DNA of 7,045 nucleotides from JBOFCS01 sp051646185 (GTDB taxonomy: Bacteria; Actinomycetota; Actinomycetes; Mycobacteriales; Mycobacteriaceae), in contig JBOFCS010000227.1 of NCBI GenBank assembly GCA_051646185.1, positions 1-7,045 on the forward strand, read 5' to 3'. The position numbers and the translations under genes are program-made. Shown here piece after piece: positions 1 through 5,882 of this stretch (its first letter is position 1; every line of letters starts with the position of its first letter). The notes beneath the pieces are model-generated. The model was not told the DNA's origin. It made no database searches and saw only the letters and a program-made list of their open reading frames with translations.

Positions 1-1
1 T

Positions 2-157
2 GGGGCCATTGTTGTTATCGAAGCCGAGCATTTATGTATGGCAATGCGTGGTATTCGTAAACCGGGCGCTAGAACAACCACGTCAGCTGTTCGTGGAGTT
101 TTTAAATCCAGTGCTGCCTCGAGGTCTGAGGCATTGGATCTGATTCTGCGCGCGTGA
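2..157 (+). CDS. folE: GTP cyclohydrolase I, C-terminal fragment (5' end outside window)
   Basis: The last 51 codons of FolE, which converts GTP to 7,8-dihydroneopterin triphosphate, the first step of folate synthesis in the cytoplasm. The visible part contains the family's C-terminal signature [16 protein letters not shown] (fragment residues 7-22). Its Cys at fragment residue 12 is the expected zinc ligand of the HxCxxxRG region. The motif is followed by TTTSAVRG and a final helix ([10 protein letters not shown]), the usual end of actinobacterial FolE. The TGA at 155-157 overlaps the GTG start of folP (GTGA), so the two are translationally coupled. The frame is open to the left edge, so this is the end of an intact gene and not a broken one. 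Identification rests on motif recognition and on the folP-folB-folK neighbours. Confidence 0.95.
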   Translation, partial: GAIVVIEAEHLCMAMRGIRKPGARTTTSAVRGVFKSSAASRSEALDLILRA

Positions 158-1020
158 AACACACACTGCCATGTCCGGGACGTACTGTGGTGATGGGCGT
201 TGTTAACGTCACCTCGGATTCTTTTTCTGATGGTGGAAAATTTCTTGACCACGATCGAGCAATTGAACATGGTCTTGCTATGCATCGGATTGGTGCTGAC
301 ATTATTGATGTCGGCGGCGAGTCAACACGACCGGGGGCTTCGCTGGTTGATCCCGAAATTGAGATTGCACGAGTGGTTCCAGTGATCGAGTCTTTAGCTG
401 CAGAAGGTGTGCTGGTCAGCGTAGACACTATGCATGCCAAAGTTGCTAGTGCAGCTATCGATGCTGGGGCCAGGATTGTTAATGATGTTTCCGGTGGCCG
501 AGCAGATGTCAACATGGCAAAGGTCGTGGCGGAGGCCGGGGTGCCCTGGGTTCTTATGCATTGGCGGGCTACGGGCGATTATGTCCATGGCCACGCTGCA
601 GATGAATACCACAATGTTGTCCAAGAAGTAAGTACTGAGCTGCTCGCTCAAGTTGATGCTGCAGTAAAGGCAGGGGTCGATCCCAGTGTTGTAGTGTTGG
701 ATCCCGGCCTGGGTTTTGCTAAGTCCGCTCAACACAACTGGGCGTTATTGCACGCCCTGCCGCAGTTAGTAGCTTTGGGGTATCCGATCTTGGTTGGAGC
801 TTCCCGAAAGCGTTTCCTGGGTACGCTGTTGGCAGATGAAGCAGGGCAACCCCGCCCTTCGCAGGGGCGTGAGGTTGCTACGGCCGCCATTTCTGCGCTT
901 TCCGCTCTACAGGGAGCGTGGGGTGTGCGAGTTCACGATGCCCAATCCTCGCTAGATGCAATTGCAGTCTCGCAGGTGTGGGAGAACGCAGACATTGGGA
1001 GCAATGATGGATCGAATTGA
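154..1020 (+). CDS. folP: Dihydropteroate synthase
   Basis: A 288-residue DHPS that condenses 6-hydroxymethyl-dihydropterin pyrophosphate with p-aminobenzoate to give dihydropteroate; it is the sulfonamide target. The whole TIM-barrel signature set is present: [15 protein letters not shown] at 14-28 (flexible loop 1), [14 protein letters not shown] at 49-62 (loop 2), SVDT at 89-92, NDVSGG at 110-115, LDPGLGFAK at 182-190, GASRKRF at 215-221 and VRVHD at 258-262. These include the pterin-binding Asp and Asn positions and the Ser-Arg-Lys motif. The family usually has Pro in NVTPDSFSDGG; here it is Ser21. The GTG start overlaps the folE stop by 4 nt and has no good Shine-Dalgarno sequence, which points to translation by coupling. 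Motif content is consistent with an active FolP1-type enzyme, but activity is inferred. Confidence 0.97.
   Translation: MKHTLPCPGRTVVMGVVNVTSDSFSDGGKFLDHDRAIEHGLAMHRIGADIIDVGGESTRPGASLVDPEIEIARVVPVIESLAAEGVLVSVDTMHAKVASAAIDAGARIVNDVSGGRADVNMAKVVAEAGVPWVLMHWRATGDYVHGHAADEYHNVVQEVSTELLAQVDAAVKAGVDPSVVVLDPGLGFAKSAQHNWALLHALPQLVALGYPILVGASRKRFLGTLLADEAGQPRPSQGREVATAAISALSALQGAWGVRVHDAQSSLDAIAVSQVWENADIGSNDGSN
997..1001 (+). promoter_or_regulatory. Ribosome binding site deciding the folB start
   Basis: GGGAG lies at 997-1001, inside the 3' end of folP. Two tandem ATGs follow, at 1004 and 1007. The spacer is 2 nt to the first and 5 nt to the second, so the second ATG is favoured. Confidence 0.5.
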
Positions 1021-1375
1021 ATTGCATGGCTTGAAAGTTCAGGGAAATCATGGAGTTTTTGATTTTGAGAAACACGATGGTCAAGTTTTTTTCATTGATA
1101 TTGTTCTATGGATGGACTTATCAACGGCGGCGAAGAGCGATGATCTGGTGGATACTTTTGACTACGGAGAGCTAGCTAGGCGCGCACACGCGATTGTGTC
1201 TGGGCCACCTTTAAATCTTATTGAGACAGTGGCGGCTCGGGTAGCCGACGATATTATGCTTGACTCTCGGGTGCAAAAGACTGAAGTTTCTATCCATAAA
1301 CCGCAGGCCCCAATACCGTTGACATTTAGCGATGTGTGCGTTGTTACGCAACGCTCACGGCTAGCTGGAGGCTAA
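1007..1375 (+). CDS. folB: Dihydroneopterin aldolase
   Basis: A 122-residue DHNA, the usual family length. It cleaves 7,8-dihydroneopterin to 6-hydroxymethyl-dihydropterin and glycolaldehyde, and works as a cytoplasmic oligomer of T-fold subunits. Seen in sequence: [19 protein letters not shown] at 4-22 with the conserved Glu21 that anchors the pterin, DTFDYGEL at 49-56, LIETVA at 71-76, and SIHKPQAPI at 95-103 with the conserved catalytic Lys98. The longer open frame back to 956 would add 17 residues that overlap folP and do not resemble the family, so the start is placed at the ATG-ATG pair. ATG 1007 is chosen on spacing, with 1004 as the alternative. The gene overlaps folP by 14 nt and its TAA touches the first candidate ATG of folK, which indicates coupled expression. 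Confidence 0.95.
   Translation: MDRIELHGLKVQGNHGVFDFEKHDGQVFFIDIVLWMDLSTAAKSDDLVDTFDYGELARRAHAIVSGPPLNLIETVAARVADDIMLDSRVQKTEVSIHKPQAPIPLTFSDVCVVTQRSRLAGG
1367..1371 (+). promoter_or_regulatory. Ribosome binding site deciding the folK start
   Basis: GGAGG at 1367-1371, within the last codons of folB. As at folB, two ATGs follow in tandem (1375 and 1378). Spacing is 3 nt to the first and 6 nt to the second, which favours 1378. Confidence 0.6.
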
Positions 1376-1377
1376 TG

Positions 1378-1890
1378 ATGACTCGAGTAGTGCTATCTGC
1401 TGGGTCCAATATGGGGGACCGAGTGGCTCATCTTCAAGCTGTGGTTAATGGGCTTGAAGACAGTCTCATTGCGCTGTCTTCGGTGTATTCAACTGCCCCT
1501 TGGGGAGGGGTGGCTCAGGATGATTTTTATAACATTGTGGCAATTGCCGAGCGTGCCAAGATGAACGAGCGAGATTGGTTATCCTGGTGTCAGGAGCTGG
1601 AGCGGCAGCAACAGCGTGTCCGCGAACAACGTTGGGGTCCTAGGAGTTTAGACGTCGATATCATCGTCTATGGGGATCTGCAAAGCACTGATCTCGATCT
1701 GCAGTTACCTCATCCACGAGCTCACCAGCGGGCATTTGTCTTGATTCCTTGGTTAGAGATTGAGCCAGAAGCGCAATTATGGACTGATTCTAAGATGCGT
1801 ACCGTTTCGAGTTTGATCAGTGAGCTTTCCGTGCAAGATCGCGAAGGTGTTCTTCGTACGGATATTACTTTGGCTGGACAGCAGCGGTGA
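1378..1890 (+). CDS. folK: 2-amino-4-hydroxy-6-hydroxymethyldihydropteridine pyrophosphokinase (HPPK)
   Basis: A 170-residue HPPK that transfers pyrophosphate from ATP to 6-hydroxymethyl-dihydropterin, making the substrate of FolP. Motifs in order: VLSAGSNMGDR at 5-15, SSVYSTAPWGG at 34-44, DFYN at 49-52, RWGPRSLDVDI at 85-95 with the two Mg-binding aspartates Asp92 and Asp94, and LPHPRAHQRAFVLIPW at 110-125. Length and motif spacing are normal for the family. The open frame extends upstream to 1336, but those codons lie inside folB and do not resemble HPPK. ATG 1378 is preferred over 1375 because of the GGAGG spacing. The TGA at the end overlaps the GTG of the next gene (GTGA). FolP, FolB and FolK therefore sit in one coupled unit that converts dihydroneopterin to dihydropteroate. 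Confidence 0.95.
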   Translation: MTRVVLSAGSNMGDRVAHLQAVVNGLEDSLIALSSVYSTAPWGGVAQDDFYNIVAIAERAKMNERDWLSWCQELERQQQRVREQRWGPRSLDVDIIVYGDLQSTDLDLQLPHPRAHQRAFVLIPWLEIEPEAQLWTDSKMRTVSSLISELSVQDREGVLRTDITLAGQQR

Positions 1891-2351
1891 CGACAACCAG
1901 AATGGGTGATTTATCAGCTATCGCTCTTATTGTTGGAATAGCTAGCCTCATGTTCACCGCTGGAAATTATGAATCAATCCCACCCATTCATTGGTACACC
2001 GGTATTTCTTTGGCCGTTGTTGCCATAGCTGAAGCAGTTCTAGCCTTTGTCATTAAGGCAAGGATTCGGGACAGTCACATTGGTGAAGGTTCTGGACGTA
2101 TGCACCCTTTATCGGTGGCCCGAGCTGTGGCGCTAGCAAAAGCATCTTCGCTGCTGGGTGCAATTCTTGTGGGGTTATGGGGCGGATTCTTGCTGTATTT
2201 GTTTGTAGCCAGCGGTGACCTTGCGGCGGCCAGGGGTGATATCCCAGGATCATTAGTAGGTGCGGTGTCTTCGATGACCCTAGTGGGTGCGGCGCTATGG
2301 TTGGAACATTGCTGTAAGGCTCCCAAGGACCCGAATCCACAACCAAGTTAG
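1887..2351 (+). CDS. DUF3180 family membrane protein
   Basis: A 154-residue integral membrane protein. Four hydrophobic segments are visible at about residues 9-25, 38-56, 86-108 and 121-139, giving two hairpins joined by a basic loop (KARIRD at 57-62). The stretch PLSVARAVALAKASSLLGA at 74-92 and the end LWLEHCCKAP at 137-146 fit the DUF3180 family, which lies directly after folK in Corynebacteriales (Rv3605c is the M. tuberculosis counterpart). The GTG start overlaps the folK stop by 4 nt and no Shine-Dalgarno is evident, so it is the last coupled gene of the folate operon. Its function is unknown. The conserved position suggests a role tied to folate or envelope physiology, but nothing in the sequence shows a catalytic site. 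The family call is from memory of the pattern and context. Confidence 0.88.
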   Translation: MTTTRMGDLSAIALIVGIASLMFTAGNYESIPPIHWYTGISLAVVAIAEAVLAFVIKARIRDSHIGEGSGRMHPLSVARAVALAKASSLLGAILVGLWGGFLLYLFVASGDLAAARGDIPGSLVGAVSSMTLVGAALWLEHCCKAPKDPNPQPS

Positions 2352-2389
2352 CAATTTAGCTGGACTTTTCTCGAATCGCCGAACCAAGT

Positions 2390-2405
2390 CACCCCGGGGA
2401 GGGTG
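2390..2405. repeat. Short inverted repeat in the folate-operon/DUF6779 gap
   Basis: CACCC at 2390-2394 and GGGTG at 2401-2405 flank a 6-nt centre, overlapping the 8-bp palindrome CCCCGGGG (2392-2399). No T tract follows, so a terminator is unlikely. It lies about 10-25 nt upstream of the -10-like hexamer of the next gene, where an operator or a poor -35 would be expected. The rest of the 2352-2427 gap shows nothing else recognisable. Confidence 0.35.
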
Positions 2406-2415
2406 CGTAAGGCGG

Positions 2416-2421
2416 TATTGT
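2416..2421 (+). promoter_or_regulatory. Possible -10 hexamer for a leaderless DUF6779 transcript
   Basis: TATTGT (2416-2421) fits the actinobacterial TAnnnT -10 pattern. It ends 6 nt before the ATG at 2428, so transcription would start at or next to the A of the start codon. No -35 resembling TTGACA is seen at the right distance, which is common in corynebacteria. The only Shine-Dalgarno-like sequence near the ATG is GAGG at 2423-2426, 1 nt away, too close to work. Confidence 0.4.
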
Positions 2422-2427
2422 TGAGGC

Positions 2428-3393
2428 ATGACTGTTCCTGTCCGCGCAAAGGCCTCGCGGCGAGGAAGTCGTAGTGCGAGCCAGTTTTTTCTGACCGCTT
2501 TGTTTTTCCTCGTTATCGTTGCCGGTGCTTTTCTTATGTTTGCTGATAGCCCAGACCTCCTTAAAGTAGGTATTGCTGTTGCGGTGTGGGCGGCTTTGGT
2601 GGGGGCATTTGCAGTAACAAAGTTCCGTCGTGAATCTGAAGCCGACAAAGCAAAAGTGCGCGATTTAAAACTTATCTATGAATTACAACTTGAGCGAGAA
2701 ATTTCTGCTCGACGCGAGTATGAACTGATGGCCGAAAATCAGATTCGCCGCCAGGTGGAAAATGAAGCTCGAAGCCAAAGTGTGGAGGAGATAGCTGCGC
2801 TCAGGGCCGAGCTTTCCTCATTGCGGGCTAATTTGGCAGCTATTTTTGACACGGACCTTGGTGTGGAAAGACCAATATTGCAGGCAAATGCAGTGAGAAT
2901 GTCAGAAATTCCTGAACGAGTAAGCACACCATTTGCGCCGATCGATACCATGAGTCCAGATCGGTTTCCGCTCCCTGGATCGCCGCTAGCTTCTGGGCAC
3001 ATTACAGAAGCGCAGGGTAGGCTAAATTTTGGTACTGCGGATAACGCCCGAGTTACCGTCGAGACTCCGATAGTCGAGTATCCGGATAAACCGGCGGTTG
3101 ATGTGCACTATGTTGAGGAAGCCGCTGATGCTTACTATGGTAGCCAGGGTTATACGGAGATTCCCGAACCGCCGTTAGAGCCGTCAATTCCGGTGCAGCA
3201 TGCAGCGCCTGTTGCGGCGCAGGAACCGCCGCGCCGATCGCATCGTCGAGCTGCGGAACCCGAAGCTGGTGGCGAGCCGCCAGCCCAGGACTCGGGTGCT
3301 CATTCTCAGGGTCGTTCAGTATCGGAATTGCTCGCTAAACTTCAGGCCGCAGATGCTGCCGAGCAAGGTGGTCGGCGGCGCCGCCGCGATTAA
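2428..3393 (+). CDS. DUF6779 family membrane-anchored coiled-coil protein
   Basis: A 321-residue protein. A short basic N terminus (R6-R15) is followed by two hydrophobic segments at about 19-39 and 44-64, probably a membrane hairpin. Next come a long charged helical region rich in Glu, Arg and Leu (about 67-140, likely coiled coil), a Pro- and acid-rich linker (about 150-290, likely disordered), and a C-terminal motif GRSVSELLAKLQ (295-306) ending in RRRRRD. This architecture and position match Rv3604c and the corynebacterial DUF6779 proteins. Its function is not known. The layout suggests a membrane-tethered scaffold or adaptor whose soluble part faces the cytoplasm, which is inference. The start is fixed by an in-frame TGA at 2422-2424 and by the lack of other plausible starts before the first TM. 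Separation from the genes on both sides suggests its own promoter. Confidence 0.85.
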   Translation: MTVPVRAKASRRGSRSASQFFLTALFFLVIVAGAFLMFADSPDLLKVGIAVAVWAALVGAFAVTKFRRESEADKAKVRDLKLIYELQLEREISARREYELMAENQIRRQVENEARSQSVEEIAALRAELSSLRANLAAIFDTDLGVERPILQANAVRMSEIPERVSTPFAPIDTMSPDRFPLPGSPLASGHITEAQGRLNFGTADNARVTVETPIVEYPDKPAVDVHYVEEAADAYYGSQGYTEIPEPPLEPSIPVQHAAPVAAQEPPRRSHRRAAEPEAGGEPPAQDSGAHSQGRSVSELLAKLQAADAAEQGGRRRRRD

Positions 3394-3396
3394 CGT

Positions 3397-3481
3397 CCCC
3401 ATAGCACTAAATAACCGATAGGCTAAATAAATGCGAGCTAGATCACAGCTATGGGGCATTACCTCCGAGGACCTATCGGGG
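3397..3481. repeat. Four-arm interleaved inverted repeat (pseudoknot-like or multi-operator)
   Basis: Two perfect inverted repeats are interleaved. CCCCATAGC (3397-3405) pairs with GCTATGGGG (3448-3456), and CCGATAGG (3415-3422) pairs with CCTATCGG (3472-3479). The order is arm 1, arm 2, arm 1', arm 2', so as RNA both stems can coexist only as a pseudoknot; otherwise they compete. All four arms are variants of one motif, roughly CTATsGGG. A nested alternative is therefore also possible: arm 1 with 3473-3481 using a bulged C, and arm 2 with arm 1' using one mismatch. As DNA it would be two inward- and two outward-facing half-sites. A smaller dyad CCTC-C-GAGG lies at 3462-3470. Confidence 0.55.
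3432..3447. promoter_or_regulatory. GlxR/CRP-family operator
   Basis: TGCGAGCTAGATCACA matches the corynebacterial GlxR consensus TGTGANNTANNTCACA at 11 of 12 fixed positions, with C for T at the third base. It sits in the largest gap between genes, centred about 105 bp before the DUF2520/panC/panD/coaX operon, and abuts the arm at 3448-3456. GlxR is the cAMP-responsive global regulator of Corynebacterium, and mycobacterial Crp reads a similar site. If the TATTCT at 3483-3488 were the -10, the site would lie near -55, a typical activation position; that promoter call is weak. Confidence 0.6.
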
Positions 3482-3544
3482 CTATTCTTCTTGTGAACGT
3501 CTGGTACCTGCCAAGCAGGACTGGAACGAACTGAGAGGAATCCG

Positions 3545-4507
3545 GTGACCTCAACTGGGATCACTACTTTGCGTATCGGCGGTCTTACTCCTGCCCGGCT
3601 GACCGTTGGTGTCATTTCTGCTGGTCGTGTTGGCGCTGCATTAGGTGCGGCATTAGAGCGCGCTGGGCATGTGGTTGTTGCTTGTAGCGCGAGGTCTGAG
3701 GCCTCTCGTTTCCGAGTTCAAGAATTTCTTCCCGACTCCGAAATTTTAGCCCCGGTCGAGGTGGCTGGTATAGCTGAATTATTAATTCTTGCGGTTCCAG
3801 ATAGTCAGCTTGTCGGGCTTATTACTGAGCTTGCTAATGCCGGTGCGGTCCGACCGGGCGCAATTGTAGTCCATACGTCAGGGGCAAATGGAGTGGGGAT
3901 TTTGGACCCGCTCATGGGATTATCGGCTACCAGGGCAACCGGCTCGCCTATTGGTATTGCGATCCACCCTGCGATGACCTTTAGCGGGGGAGTGCAGGAT
4001 GTGGAGCGGCTCTCGGGAACATGTTTTGGTATTACTGCCAGGGATGATATTGGTAGTGCTGTGGCTCAATCTTTGGTTTTAGAAATTGGTGGGGAACCAT
4101 TTTTTGTTGCTGAGCAAAATCGTATTCTGTACCATGCAGCTTTAGCTCATGGCAGTAATCATCTCGTCACTTTAGTGTCAGATGCGTTAGATGTTTTGCG
4201 AGAGTCGTTGGCTCACAGTAATGTTTCACCGGTACCGGGTTTAGGCGCATCGGAAAATAGTTTAGCTGAACGCATTTTTGCTCCATTACTGAATGCCGCA
4301 TTGGATAATTGTTTACAGAATGGACAACAGGCTCTTACTGGTCCAGTTGCTCGTGGCGATGCTACCGCTGTGGCTCAGCATCTGAGTGTTCTTGCTGATT
4401 TTGATCAACGAATTGCGCAGGGCTATCGGGCGTTATCGTTGCGATCTGCTCAGCGGGTAGGTGCACACCAAAACCTTCTTGACGTATTGGAGTTGACTAA
4501 TGACTGA
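3545..4507 (+). CDS. Rossmann-like/DUF2520 oxidoreductase-like protein, candidate ketopantoate reductase
   Basis: A 320-residue protein with an N-terminal NAD(P)-binding Rossmann fold: [17 protein letters not shown] at 21-37, then LLILAVPDS at 79-87 and VVHTSGANG at 108-116. The C-terminal helical DUF2520 domain shows [12 protein letters not shown] (138-149), [19 protein letters not shown] (192-210) and [10 protein letters not shown] near residue 270. The first Gly of the dinucleotide motif is Ser25. It corresponds to Rv3603c of M. tuberculosis. The gene precedes panC with an 8-nt overlap. Its fold resembles PanE and F420-NADP reductases, and PanG, the alternative ketopantoate reductase of Francisella, has as I recall this same architecture. 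Reduction of ketopantoate to pantoate is therefore a reasonable but unproven role. The GTG start has a good GAGAGGA at 3533-3539, 5 nt away. A promoter lies presumably in 3394-3530. Confidence 0.87.
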   Translation: MTSTGITTLRIGGLTPARLTVGVISAGRVGAALGAALERAGHVVVACSARSEASRFRVQEFLPDSEILAPVEVAGIAELLILAVPDSQLVGLITELANAGAVRPGAIVVHTSGANGVGILDPLMGLSATRATGSPIGIAIHPAMTFSGGVQDVERLSGTCFGITARDDIGSAVAQSLVLEIGGEPFFVAEQNRILYHAALAHGSNHLVTLVSDALDVLRESLAHSNVSPVPGLGASENSLAERIFAPLLNAALDNCLQNGQQALTGPVARGDATAVAQHLSVLADFDQRIAQGYRALSLRSAQRVGAHQNLLDVLELTND

Positions 4508-5477
4508 ACCCAAAGGGTACCTTCCAGGTGAACTTACCGTGCACCACAATGCAGCTGAAATATATCGTGTTGCAAAAGCTTTGCGCGGAGTAGGTCGTCA
4601 AGTGGTGCTGGTTCCTACGATGGGAGCTTTGCATGAGGGGCATTTGGAATTAGTGCGTCAAGCCAAAAGGGTTGCTGGTGCTGTAGTTATTGTTTCTATT
4701 TTTGTTAACCCACTTCAGTTTGGCGCTGGAGAGGATCTAGATGCTTACCCGCGCACCTTAGATAAAGATCTTGAATTACTTCGTAAAGAAGGGGTGTCTT
4801 TGGTTTTTGCGCCTACAGCGCAAACGATGTATCCGCATGGTCCGCGCACAACGGTACAAGCCGGGGCTGTAGGGGCCCAGCTGGAAGGGGCTAGTCGGCC
4901 TACCCATTTTTCTGGAATGCTTACTGTAGTAATGAAATTACTGCAAATAACGGCGCCGAATGTGGCATTTTTTGGTGAAAAAGATTACCAACAGTTGACG
5001 TTGATCCGGCACATGGTGGCAGATTTTAATATGGATATTCGCATTGTGGGTGTTCCCACTGTTCGTGAATCTGATGGTTTGGCTATGTCCTCACGTAATG
5101 TTTATCTTTCGGAATCGGAAAGATCTTCAGCGGTAGCGTTGTCGGCAGCTTTGGTGGCTGGAGCCCATGCTGCTAGCGGTGGAGCTGAAGCGATACTTAA
5201 GGTTGCGCAGTCGGTCCTTGATAGTGAGCCGGGAATAGTGCTTGACTATCTTGAACTGAGGTCCTTAGATCTTGGCCCAGCACCGGAAACGGGTGATGGT
5301 CGATTGCTGGTAGCAGCAAAGGTGGGTAGCACTCGCCTGATTGACAATGTGGGGGTTGCTATTGGTACCGGATTTGTTGACATTCTGAAAGCTGAAGGAC
5401 AACAAGAAGTAACAACCGAGATAGAAGATGTACTCGCTACTCATTTGGAGGCAGTAAATGTTCCGCACAATGCTTAA
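4500..5477 (+). CDS. panC: Pantothenate synthetase (pantoate--beta-alanine ligase)
   Basis: A 325-residue enzyme that joins pantoate and beta-alanine using ATP through a pantoyl-adenylate intermediate. Seen: [10 protein letters not shown] at 39-48 with the HIGH-type His45 and His48, FVNPLQFG at 67-74, YPRTLDKD at 82-89, [12 protein letters not shown] at 135-146, [10 protein letters not shown] at 156-165, and the KMSKS-like MSSRNVYLS at 195-203. The conserved core ends near [12 protein letters not shown] (about residue 289). A 37-residue acidic tail follows that is absent from short homologues such as the E. coli enzyme; actinobacterial forms are generally longer. The ATG lies 7 nt after GGAG (4489-4492) and overlaps the upstream gene by 8 nt. 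The last 20 nt overlap panD. All active-site motifs appear intact. Confidence 0.97.
   Translation: MTEPKGYLPGELTVHHNAAEIYRVAKALRGVGRQVVLVPTMGALHEGHLELVRQAKRVAGAVVIVSIFVNPLQFGAGEDLDAYPRTLDKDLELLRKEGVSLVFAPTAQTMYPHGPRTTVQAGAVGAQLEGASRPTHFSGMLTVVMKLLQITAPNVAFFGEKDYQQLTLIRHMVADFNMDIRIVGVPTVRESDGLAMSSRNVYLSESERSSAVALSAALVAGAHAASGGAEAILKVAQSVLDSEPGIVLDYLELRSLDLGPAPETGDGRLLVAAKVGSTRLIDNVGVAIGTGFVDILKAEGQQEVTTEIEDVLATHLEAVNVPHNA
5447..5451 (+). promoter_or_regulatory. panD ribosome binding site inside panC
   Basis: GGAGG at 5447-5451 lies within the last codons of panC, 6 nt before the panD ATG at 5458. It supports that start over the in-frame ATG at 5470 (Met5). Confidence 0.65.
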
Positions 5478-5880
5478 ATCTAAGATTCACCGTGCCACAG
5501 TCACTCATGCCGACTTGCACTATGTGGGTTCGGTTACTGTGGATCAGGATCTGATGGATGCCGCAGACCTTCTTGAGGGTGAACAGGTAACCATCGTCGA
5601 TATTAACAATGGTGCGCGTCTGGAGACCTATGTTATTTCCGGGGAACGCGGCAGCGGAGTAATTGGAATTAATGGTGCAGCAGCGCATTTGGTGAACCCT
5701 GGAGATTTAGTAATACTCATTTCTTACGGTGTCATGGATAATGTTGAATCACGCACCTACCAACCTAAAGTGGTTTTTGTTGATACTCACAATAAGCAGG
5801 TTGAGTTGGGTAGTGATCCTGCTTACGCGCCAGAGGGTTCAGGTTTAATCTCGCCACGTAATATTGCAAGTTTGGTCTAG
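5458..5880 (+). CDS. panD: Aspartate 1-decarboxylase, pyruvoyl-dependent
   Basis: A 140-residue proenzyme that decarboxylates L-aspartate to beta-alanine, the second substrate of PanC. The sequence begins [20 protein letters not shown] and contains YVGS at 22-25. Self-cleavage at Gly24-Ser25 would yield the pyruvoyl group at the new N terminus of the alpha chain. Further landmarks are Lys9, [19 protein letters not shown] (33-51) with the conserved NNGAR region, [21 protein letters not shown] (70-90) and the C-terminal YQPKVVFVD. The closeness to mycobacterial PanD, including the [12 protein letters not shown] start and the length near 140, supports a Corynebacteriales origin. The 20-nt overlap with panC and the GGAGG inside panC indicate coupled translation. 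The sequence looks complete and active. Confidence 0.97.
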   Translation: MFRTMLKSKIHRATVTHADLHYVGSVTVDQDLMDAADLLEGEQVTIVDINNGARLETYVISGERGSGVIGINGAAAHLVNPGDLVILISYGVMDNVESRTYQPKVVFVDTHNKQVELGSDPAYAPEGSGLISPRNIASLV

Positions 5881-5882
5881 CG

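Noticed and set aside
102..515. Open frame of 137 codons on the - strand opposite folE/folP
   Set aside because: It is antisense to folE and folP, both identified by strong motifs. Its translation is low-complexity Ser/Thr/Pro/Ala typical of a shadow frame.
1004..1006. First ATG of the tandem ATG-ATG as the folB start (and likewise 1375 for folK)
   Set aside because: Its spacer to the ribosome site is only 2-3 nt, whereas the second ATG has 5-6 nt. The difference is one residue and cannot be settled from sequence alone.
2053..2346. Two overlapping - strand open frames opposite the DUF3180 gene
   Set aside because: They overlap a membrane protein with coherent TM segments and family motifs, and they have no ribosome site or protein-like pattern.
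3373..3386. 14-bp palindrome CGGCGGCGCCGCCG at the end of the DUF6779 gene
   Set aside because: It is explained by Gly-Arg codons of the Arg tail, and no T tract follows, so it is not supported as a terminator or operator.
3483..3488. TATTCT as the -10 of the DUF2520/panC operon
   Set aside because: It fits TAnnnT, but the matching -35 (TTACCT at 3459-3464) agrees at only about half the positions, and other TAnnnT hexamers occur nearby. It is too weak to list as a feature.
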